Shown in pieces: positions 57,657 through 64,000 of a DNA stretch of 64,000 nt (positions are counted from its first letter, which is position 1; the number at the start of each line of letters is the position of its first letter). A program made the position numbers and the translations under genes. The DNA is from Streptomyces sp. TRM70350 (GTDB lineage: Bacteria; Actinomycetota; Actinomycetes; Streptomycetales; Streptomycetaceae), in assembly GCF_019219825.1 (NCBI RefSeq), contig NZ_JAHUXH010000012.1:152088-216087 (forward strand), in the 5' to 3' direction. The notes below the pieces were generated by a model, which saw nothing but the letters and a program-made list of their open reading frames with translations, made no database searches and was not told the DNA's origin.

Positions 57657-57800
57657 CTGATCCACCTCCCTCGTTCCTCGTTCGTCCGTTCGTCCGTTCG
57701 TCCGGGGTTCTCCGGGTGCCCGCGCGCGATGGCGGAAAACGGGCCTTACCCTTCGTCCCGGCGGGGGTTTGGCGTAGGCCGCCCTGGCTACCCGCGCGGT

Positions 57801-58175
57801 GTGAGTTCGACGACTTCGCAGCAGGACGTCTTCCGGTTCCTGGAAGATCGCTTCGCCTGCGCGCAGGCGTGCACGGAGTGTGCGCGGGCGTGCGCGCTGC
57901 GCGCGAGCCTGGTGGATCCGGACGGAACCGAGGAGCAGGAGTTCCTGCGCCGCAAAGGGATCATGTGTGCGGAGGTCTGCGACGCGACCTGCCGGATGCT
58001 GTCCGAGCAGACCCTCGTCGACGAGGACGGACTGCGGGTCCAGCTGGAGTGGTGCCGCACCGTGTGCCTGGAGTGCGCGCATGTCTTCGACGGCCACCCC
58101 GGCGCCGAGGACGCCGCGGCGGCGTGCCGGGCCTGTGCCCGGGCCTGCACGGAGTTCCTGGGCACGCTGGGCTGA
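57801..58175 (+). CDS. Four-helix-bundle copper storage protein (Csp type)
   Basis: Protein of 124 residues with 13 cysteines spaced along helices: FACAQACTECARAC, MCAEVCDATC, WCRTVCLEC and ACRACARAC. This lines the core of a Csp-type four-helix bundle that stores many Cu(I) ions. There is no signal peptide, so it is the cytosolic (Csp3-like) kind. GTG 57801 starts VSSTTSQQDVF. No copper-export or CsoR gene is next to it. The family was once annotated as ferredoxin-like or DUF326. Confidence 0.85.
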   Translation: MSSTTSQQDVFRFLEDRFACAQACTECARACALRASLVDPDGTEEQEFLRRKGIMCAEVCDATCRMLSEQTLVDEDGLRVQLEWCRTVCLECAHVFDGHPGAEDAAAACRACARACTEFLGTLG

Positions 58176-58243
58176 GCCGCGCACCGTGGGCGCCCGGTGG
58201 GGAGCCGGGGCGACTTCACCCGACCGCCGCCATTCCCAATTTC

Positions 58244-58257
58244 TGAAACACGTTCTA
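58244..58257. promoter_or_regulatory. KstR-like operator upstream of the acyl-CoA dehydrogenase gene
   Basis: TGAAACACGTTCTA matches the KstR consensus TnnAACnnGTTnnA at every fixed position. It is 47 bp before the start codon. KstR is a TetR-family regulator of steroid catabolism; no kstR gene is in the window. Confidence 0.5.
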
Positions 58258-58303
58258 CGGTGTGCGCCGTCAGGCAGGACCGCCCTGGGAGCCTGGAGGC
58301 GCC

Positions 58304-59482
58304 GTGCACCTCGCATACACGCCCGAGCAGCAGCGGCTGCGCACCGAACTGCGTGCCTACTTCGCCGAGCTGGTGCCGGACAACGCCCGTCTGCGGCATG
58401 CGGAGCCCGCCGCGCAGAAGCGGTTCTACCGCGACACCGTCCGGCGGCTCGGCACCGACGGCTGGCTCGGCGTGGGCTGGCCCGAGGAGTACGGCGGGCG
58501 CGGGCTCACCGCGATGGAGCAGTTCATCTTCTTCGACGAGGCCGCCCAGGCGGGGGTGCCACTACCGCTGATGGCCCTGAACACCGTCGGGCCCACGATC
58601 ATGCAGTACGGCACCGAGGAGCAGAAGGCCTATTTCCTGCCGCGCATCCTCTCCGGCGAGATCGACTTCGCGATCGGCTACAGCGAGCCCGACGCGGGCA
58701 CCGACCTGGCCTCCCTCAAGACCCGCGCGGTGCGCGAGGGGGACGCATACGTGGTCAACGGCCACAAGATCTGGACCACCAACGGCGACACCGCCGACTG
58801 GGTCTGGCTGGCCGTGCGCACCGATCCGGACGCCCCGCCCCACCGGGGCATCACCATGCTGCTGGCGCCGACGTCCGACCCCGGCTATTCCTGCACCGTC
58901 ATCAAAACCCTCGCCGGCCACGACACCACGGCCAGCTACTACGAGAACATCCGCGTCCCCGTCTCCCGCCGGGTCGGCGAGGAGAACCAGGGCTGGCGGC
59001 TGATCACCAACCAGCTCAACCACGAACGTGTCACCCTCGCCGCGCACGGCACCATGGCGATCCGCGCCCTGCACGACGTCCGGCGCTGGGCGAGCCGCAC
59101 CAAGCTCACCGACGGCCGCCGCGTCATCGACCTGCCCTGGGTACGCCGCCGCCTCGCCCAGGCCCACACCCGCCTGGACGCCCTGAAACTCCTCAACTGG
59201 CAGATGGTCAGCGCCGTCCAGCACGGCACGCTCACCCCGCAGGACGCCTCCGCGGTCAAGGTCTACGGCTCCGAGGCGCGCCGCGACGCCTACGCCTGGC
59301 TCATGGAAGTCGTCGGCGCGACGGGCGCGCTGCAGGAGGGCTCGGCCGGGGCGGTGCTGCACGGCGAGCTGGAGCGCGGCTACCGCTCCGCGGTGATCTT
59401 CACCTTCGGCGGCGGCAACAACGAGATCCAGCGCGAGATCATCTCGTGGATCGGCCTGGGCATGCCCCGGGTACGGCGTTAG
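58304..59482 (+). CDS. Acyl-CoA dehydrogenase
   Basis: FAD enzyme of 392 residues. N-terminal helices (TPEQQRLRTELRAYFAELVP, GWPEEYGG), the flavin-side motif IGYSEPDAGTDLASLKTRA, WTTNGDTADWVWLAVRTD, NHERVTLAAHG and the C-terminal GATGALQEGSAGAVLHGELERGYRSAVIFTFGGGNNEIQREIISWIGLGMPR all match ACADs; the closing GGxNEIQR binds FAD across the dimer. The ENQGW/N-H-E-R wording is like the FadE subunits of steroid or branched-acyl pathways. GGAGG precedes GTG 58304. A KstR-like operator stands upstream. Confidence 0.9.
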   Translation: MHLAYTPEQQRLRTELRAYFAELVPDNARLRHAEPAAQKRFYRDTVRRLGTDGWLGVGWPEEYGGRGLTAMEQFIFFDEAAQAGVPLPLMALNTVGPTIMQYGTEEQKAYFLPRILSGEIDFAIGYSEPDAGTDLASLKTRAVREGDAYVVNGHKIWTTNGDTADWVWLAVRTDPDAPPHRGITMLLAPTSDPGYSCTVIKTLAGHDTTASYYENIRVPVSRRVGEENQGWRLITNQLNHERVTLAAHGTMAIRALHDVRRWASRTKLTDGRRVIDLPWVRRRLAQAHTRLDALKLLNWQMVSAVQHGTLTPQDASAVKVYGSEARRDAYAWLMEVVGATGALQEGSAGAVLHGELERGYRSAVIFTFGGGNNEIQREIISWIGLGMPRVRR

Positions 59483-59604
59483 CCTCGCGCTTTCACCAAG
59501 TGGCCTGTCCGAGGCTTGATCAAATAAGCGAGGAGTGCCGCTGACCTGGGGCGATGGGACTTGTCCAGGGTCCTGTTCGTCGTCGGGAATGCTGCACTCC
59601 TCAG

Positions 59605-60763
59605 GTGAAGAAGCGTATCGGGTCGTATCCGCGTGTCCGTGTTGAGGGCGGCGGTCGTGGGGTGGTGGCGCAGGCCGGGGCCGTTCTGCTGGTGGAGACA
59701 GCACGCAAGACGGGCTTGGACCAGGCGGTATCTGCGGCGCTGGCACCGTGGCGCAAGCCGCGGGCCGTGCACGATCCGGGCAAGATCCTGCTGGATGTCG
59801 CGTTCGCGATCGCGCTGGGCGGGGACTGCCTGGCCGATGTGGGCATGCTGCGGGCCGAGCCCGACGTGTTCGGGCCGGTCGCCTCCGACCCGACCGTCTC
59901 CCGCCTCATCGACGCGCTTGCCGCGGGCGGCAAGCGCGCCCTGGCCGCGATCCGCACCGCCCGCGCCGAAGTACGCGAGCACGTCTGGAGGCTGGCCGGC
60001 CATTCAGCGCCGGACGCGGACGGGCAGGTGATCGTGGACCTCGACGGGGTGCTCGTCATCGCGCATTCCGACAAGCAGGACGCCGCCGCGACCTGGAAGA
60101 AGACCTATGGCCATCACCCGCTGATGGGGTTCGTGGACCACGGCCGCGGCGGGGCCGGGGAACCGGTCGTGGGCCTGCTACGGCCCGGCAATGCCGGCTC
60201 CAACACCGCGGCCGACCACATCGAGGCCGCGAGACTGGCCCTGGCCCAGCTGCCGAAGAAGTACCGGCGCGGGCGGCAGACGCTCATACGTTGTGACTCC
60301 GGCGGCGGCACCCACGAATTCGTCGACTGGCTGTCCGCGCGCGGGCGGTGGCTGTCGTACTCGGTCGGGATGACCATTACCGATGCCATCCACCAGGCCG
60401 TCTTGAAGATCCCCGCGTCGGCGTGGACACCGGCCATCGAGCCGGACGGCGAGGTCCGCGACGGCGCCTGGGTAGCCGAACTTGACGCCGGCAGCGACTG
60501 CCTGACCGGCTGGCCGAAGGGGATACGGCTGACCGTCCGCAAGGAACGCCCGCATCCGGGCGCCCAGTTGCGCTTCACCGACGCCGACGGGATGCGGCTG
60601 ACGTGCTTCGCCACCAACACCACGCACACCCCGATCGCCGAGCTGGAACTGCGGCACCGCCAGCGGACCCGCGCCGAGGACCGCATCCGCGCCGCCCGCG
60701 CGACCGGCCTGCGCAACCTCCCCCTGCACGACGCGGCGCAGAACCAGATCTGGCTGGAGGCCT
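59605..60763 (+). pseudogene. Truncated IS1380-family transposase
   Basis: The frame from GTG 59605 carries an IS1380-type DDE transposase: IDLDGVLVIAHSDKQDAA-like motif (VIVDLDGVLVIAHSDKQDAAATW, first D), IRCDSGGGTHEFVDWL (second D), and LPLHDAAQNQIWLE near the end (third acidic residue region). It breaks off at about 60763 after IWLE and joins unrelated sequence in another frame; the last 50-60 residues and the right inverted repeat are missing. A GCCTCG...CGAGGC stretch at 59482-59516 may mark the left end. Confidence 0.8.
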
Positions 60764-61114
60764 GGCCGTCTCGCCCGCGCCCAGGCAGCGGACTGGGCCC
60801 TACGCCAGACCTGCCGTTCGGCAGTTCGACGACAGCGGGCCGTCGCCCGCCTGGTGGCGCTGCAGATTGCCGCACATACCGACGATCACGGTCGGGGCCG
60901 CGTCGAAACCGCCCATTTGATCCGGACGACAGGTCTCTCCTCTGTGGCCATGGCGACTCTGCTCGACCAACTTGCGGTGGCGGGTGCCCTCGGTCGTTGG
61001 AAGCTCGACACGGCAACCGATGAAGTTTGCTGGACTTCTGAGTCTCGTGTGACCGGGGCGGCGTCCCTGGGTGAGCGGAGGGAAGCGGAGAACCGCGGCC
61101 ACAGGCCCCTTTGA
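60764..61114 (+). pseudogene. C-terminal fragment of a helix-turn-helix protein
   Basis: Directly at the transposase break a second frame gives RLARAQAADWALRQTCRSAV, QRAVARLVALQIAAHTDDHGRGRVETAHLIRTTGLS and TLLDQLAVAGALGRWKLDTATDEVCWT, which looks like the end of a winged-helix DNA-binding protein, before a stop at 61114. There is no start, so the transposon or a later deletion has cut it. The family is not identified. Confidence 0.5.
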
Positions 61115-61598
61115 GCTTCTAACAGGATCGTGCTGAACGGCCCTGGCCCGAGCGGTCGCCGGGACTGAAGCACTCTCTTGTCCCACCGCGGTAAGCGGCC
61201 TTGGTTCGGTGTCCTGCGGAACCAGCCTGGCGCACCCTCTGAGAGGCACGAGGCACCGCACAGGCCGTCCACTGAAGTTGAATTCTGGGGACAGTTAGAG
61301 CGTGTTGCCTCAGCTTGAGCCTGGACCCCAACAGAGATCAGCAGGTGATGCCGAGGCTCTATTGATGATGTCGGCGGGGTCAGACGCCAGTACACGCGGT
61401 TCCGGAAGGGAGAATTCCTCCCCAACTCCACTCGCTGTGACTTCCTCAACTGGCTCGGCTACACCGGCGCGCTGGAGAACGAGGCGGTCGCACGGTTACG
61501 TGTGCCGGGGCCGAACTCGGCGCTCTCCGGCGCGGGTCCGGCTCCCGTAGGGCCGGCCGCGGGTGGCCGCGAGGGTTGCCGCTCCGGGGGCCGACTCT
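61115..61598. other. Gene-free stretch with one coding-like fragment
   Basis: About 480 bp of lower GC than the rest of the window. Between about 61371 and 61512 the plus strand reads RQYTRFRKGEFLPNSTRCDF, then LNWLGYTGALENEAVARLRV, clearly protein-like but without a start and of unknown family. The rest shows nothing recognisable. Confidence 0.4.
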
Positions 61599-62933
61599 TC
61601 ACCGGTCCGCCGTCGGGCTGGTGCCGGGTTCGGCGTCCTTGCCGGACCCCGACTCCGGGCGGCTGCCCGCATCCGGACGGGCGCCGTGGCGTGTGACGGC
61701 ACGCCACCCCGCCGCGACCAGAAACGCGGCAGCCGTCGACAGCCCTGCGCAGACGAAGAACACGGCTGTGTAACCGGCCCACTGGGTGACTACGCCCGCG
61801 GTGGCGCCGGCCAGCAGGATGCCGGCCTGCTGGGAGGAGGTGTACAGCGAAGACGCGGTGCCCGCCCGACCTGGCAGGGCGTCCTGCAGCAGCGAGAGCG
61901 GCAGGCTCAGCAGCACACCGGTGCAGGCGGCACCGGGTAGTTGAGACAGGAGCAGCGCGGCCGGGGAGTGTACGAAAGGCAGCGTGGCGAAGAACAGCGC
62001 CGATACGGCCGCTGCGCCCAGCACGAGACGCCAAGCGCCGAGGCGGTGTGCGTACCGTCCGGTCAGCACGATGACCGGCACCTCCAGGGCAGCCGCGACG
62101 CCGATCATCAGCCCGGTGAAACTCGGGCGGAGCCCCAGATCGAGCGTGACGAAGAGCGCGATGTTGATCTGGTAGATCGAGTTGACTGCGAGGAAGAGGA
62201 CCACGGCCGGCAAGAGCAGCAGCAGCAGCGGGCGGCCCGGCCCGGTGAACGGGTTTCCGACGGATTTCCGCTTGGCAGGGTCTCGCGGTAGGTCGGGGAG
62301 CAGACACCGGCACAAGAGTCCCGACATGGCGTAGAGGAATGCCGCCAGCAGGTAGAGCGGAACGAAGCCCTGGGCGTCGACGAGTAGGAACCCCAGCGGC
62401 GGGCCGATGATCCAGCACACCGAGGTGACCGACCGCAGTATGGAGTTCAGGAGAGTCGAATCGAGCGCACGGGACTGTGCGTAGTCCCGGTTGTAGGCGA
62501 AGATCTGCGCGAATCCGGCGCCGCCAAGGCCGAACAGCACCGCGCCGGTGGCCAGGAGAAGCAGGTAGTCGCGGAACGCCGCGTAGGAGAGTGCGCCAGC
62601 CGCGGACAACAGGGGACACAGCATCAGGAGCGTCCGGCGGTTGAGCATGCGGTCCGACAGTGTGCCGACCGTCAGACCGGCGGCGATCTCCAGCACTCCC
62701 CGTGCTGAGAAGAACAGTCCGGTCATGAGCGGTGTCGCCCCGACCGGACCGGCCAGGAACAGGCTCACGGAGGTACTCACCAACGCGCCCGCCAGGCCGA
62801 TCATCGCTGTGTTGACCGCCATGCCGCGCAGTGTTGTGTCCTTCAGTACGCGGGTGGCACCGGTGCCGTTCCGTGCGCTGCTGATGTCCGTCTTCAAACT
62901 GGACCTCTCCAGGGCGCGGCCGTGCTTGACCAT
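61599..62933 (-). CDS. MFS efflux-type transporter
   Basis: Twelve-span transporter of 444 residues. GLFFSARGVLEIAAGLTVGTLSDRMLNRRTLLMLCP carries the loop 2-3 signature (G-x-x-x-D-R), and LLAGATAGVVTQWAGYTAVFFVCAG ends the membrane part. The C-terminus is a long hydrophilic tail. It resembles SetA-type sugar efflux pumps, but substrate is unproven. ATG 62933 has a weak ribosome site. It lies between two insertion-sequence remnants, so it may have arrived by transfer. Confidence 0.78.
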   Translation of the reverse strand: MVKHGRALERSSLKTDISSARNGTGATRVLKDTTLRGMAVNTAMIGLAGALVSTSVSLFLAGPVGATPLMTGLFFSARGVLEIAAGLTVGTLSDRMLNRRTLLMLCPLLSAAGALSYAAFRDYLLLLATGAVLFGLGGAGFAQIFAYNRDYAQSRALDSTLLNSILRSVTSVCWIIGPPLGFLLVDAQGFVPLYLLAAFLYAMSGLLCRCLLPDLPRDPAKRKSVGNPFTGPGRPLLLLLLPAVVLFLAVNSIYQINIALFVTLDLGLRPSFTGLMIGVAAALEVPVIVLTGRYAHRLGAWRLVLGAAAVSALFFATLPFVHSPAALLLSQLPGAACTGVLLSLPLSLLQDALPGRAGTASSLYTSSQQAGILLAGATAGVVTQWAGYTAVFFVCAGLSTAAAFLVAAGWRAVTRHGARPDAGSRPESGSGKDAEPGTSPTADR

Positions 62934-62990
62934 AGCCCGACTGAGGTTGTCATAAATGGCAATCTCTAGGCAACTAATGCCAGAACACTG

Positions 62991-63904
62991 GATGATCGAT
63001 TCCAAGGGATCGGCTGCGCGCATGAGGTGAGGGAGCCCAAAGTGCGGTTGTGACGCCAGACTTGGACTCCCTCGCCACCGCACTGGACGTGAAAACCGAC
63101 GACCTGCTGAAGGCATCGCCGCATCTCGCGCCATGGCGACCGGCTGTCGGGACCACCCCTAAACTCACCGACGCCGAGCTGGTCACCCTCGCGGTGATGC
63201 AGGCCATGCTCGGGTTCACCTCCGAGGCCAAGTGGCTCCGCCACACCCGCGCTCACCCGCGGCACCTGTTCCTGTACGTGCCCCAGCAGCCCAGCTACAA
63301 CAAGCGTCTGCGCAAGGCCACCGAGCTGCTCCGCCGTGCGGCCGCTCCCGCGAGACCGTCAAACGCTCCGAGCTGGCCGGATGGGCCGAGTACGGCTACT
63401 GCGCCAGTTCAGCCGCTTCTTTTGGGGCCTGCGCCTGCATTGGTGTGCACGCTCCAGGGACTGCCCGTCGCCTTCGCCCTGACCGGAGCGAAAGCCGACG
63501 AGCGCGAGACGCTGCTGGACCTGCTCGACGCCGAACCGGAACTCCTCGCCACCCGGCCCGGACAGACCTTGATCGGCGACAAGAACTACTTCGGCCGCGA
63601 CTTCGAGAACCAGCTGGCCGAGCACGGAATCCGGCTGCTGCGGCCAACCTGCAAGGGCGAACCGGAGCGGCCCGGAGCCGAGCTGTTCAAACCACTGCGG
63701 CAGGTTATCGAGTCGGTCAACGAGACCTTCAAGGGCCAGCTCAACCTCGAACAGCACCACGGCCGCACGCCTGCCGGCGTCGTCGCCCGCATCATGCAGC
63801 GCATCCTCACGCTGACCACCGCCATCTGGCACAACGACCAGAGCGGACAGCCCGTGCTGCGCTCACTGATCGCCTACGACCACTAACCCTTGGGAGTGAT
63901 CATC
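62991..63904 (+). mobile_element. IS982-type insertion sequence, internally deleted
   Basis: Ends GATGATCGATTCCAAGGGAT (62991-63010) and AACCCTTGGGAGTGATCATC (63885-63904) are inverted repeats matching at 16 of 20 positions. Between them is one transposase frame with deletions. At about 914 bp it is slightly short of a typical IS982 element. No clear target duplication was found: ACACTG and TAGTTG flank it. Confidence 0.7.
63050..63886 (+). pseudogene. IS982-type transposase with deletion and frameshifts
   Basis: The frame opens with DLDSLATALDVKTDDLLKA, PKLTDAELVTLAVMQAMLGF and closes with the conserved DDE half LVCTLQGLPVAFALTGAKADER, QTLIGDKNYFGRDFE, PTCKGEPERPGAELFKPLRQ, IESVNETFKGQLNLEQHHGR. 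In the middle (about 63330-63430) the VVDSTPVEC segment that holds the first catalytic Asp is missing, and remnants of the normal sequence appear in other frames (ETVKRSELAGWAEYGYCAS, SRFFWGLRLH). It cannot be an active enzyme. Confidence 0.75.
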
Positions 63905-64000
63905 TAGTTGGACGGTGCCAGGGTGCGCAGGACGTCGAACTCGTTGCCCTCGGGGTCGACCATGACCACCCAGCTCCGGCCAGGGCCCTGGCCCACGTCC
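63904..64000 (-). CDS. VOC-family (glyoxalase/bleomycin-resistance-like) protein, C-terminal part
   Basis: The minus strand from the window edge reads SWVVMVDPEGNEFDVLRTLAPSN and stops at TAG 63904. DPEGNEFDV is the closing metal-binding strand of VOC-superfamily dioxygenase/glyoxalase-like domains. The stop codon overlaps the last base of the IS982 right repeat, so the insertion may have changed the natural C-terminus. The rest of the gene lies outside the window. Confidence 0.75.
   Translation of the reverse strand, partial: DVGQGPGRSWVVMVDPEGNEFDVLRTLAPSN

Overview
The window looks like a Streptomyces chromosome. GC is very high, GTG and TTG starts are frequent, GTGA/ATGA start-stop overlaps are common, and several families are typical of the genus (DUF6479, AMIN-like, DUF2617/DUF4247/DUF350, GH75 chitosanase, MptB-like and GT87 mannosyltransferases, a second short Rho, a Csp-type copper store). 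No rRNA, tRNA, CRISPR array or prophage was seen. All identifications come from reading motifs and residues; no database search was run.

Layout. 1-4.9 kb: galactan-use locus (sugar-binding lipoprotein, GH42 beta-galactosidase, secreted GH53 galactanase) with divergent promoters and LacI-style operators. 5-7.5 kb: ArsR regulator, SMP-30-like protein, fatty-acid desaturase. 7.6-13.5 kb: amide amino-acid unit (FadR-type regulator, permease, R. etli-type asparaginase, aspartase, glutaminase). 13.5-17.2 kb: two polyprenol-dependent glycosyltransferases, the second overlapping a convergent D,D-carboxypeptidase gene on the other strand. 17.3-19.9 kb: short Rho paralogue, a roughly 160-bp palindromic MITE-like element, a methyltransferase. 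20-25.7 kb: minus-strand run of GntR/HutC regulator, serine hydrolase, SnoaL-like protein, CE7 esterase, membrane protein, flavin reductase and molybdopterin oxidoreductase. 26-34 kb: HemK-like methyltransferase, PAS-PAS-GAF-PP2C phosphatase, dienoyl-CoA reductase with PadR regulator, secreted and FN3 proteins. 34.3-38.5 kb: GH75 chitosanase, decayed SDR/TetR genes, DhaKLM, decayed MarR gene. 38.8-41.8 kb: four-gene DUF2617-DUF4247-DUF350-spermidine-synthase-like membrane operon. 42-45.9 kb: small stress-type genes, a second PadR pair, a deleted hemin-binding-protein gene. 45.9-50.1 kb: MFS transporter, GH35 beta-galactosidase, LacI regulator. 50.1-50.4 kb: 40-bp tandem repeat array. 50.7-59.5 kb: ATP-grasp ligase, DUF5519-like protein, GH65 phosphorylase, reductase, RpiB-like isomerase, three small minus-strand genes, Csp, acyl-CoA dehydrogenase behind a KstR-like operator. 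59.5-64 kb: a truncated IS1380-type transposase, gene fragments, an MFS gene, a decaying IS982-type element and the end of a VOC-family gene.

How it works together. Much of the window is about scavenging plant and microbial polymers and amino acids under local one-component regulators: extracellular galactan is cut by GH53, imported and hydrolysed by GH42, with a separate GH35/MFS/LacI set for beta-galactosides; Asn, Gln and Asp are imported and deaminated; dihydroxyacetone is phosphorylated through a PTS-type DhaM. A striking number of promoters carry perfect palindromes that can be paired with an adjacent regulator. The least explained items are the DUF350/SpeE-like membrane operon, the short Rho with its neighbouring palindromic element, the 40-bp repeat array, and a pair of PadR operators sharing a central CTAG.
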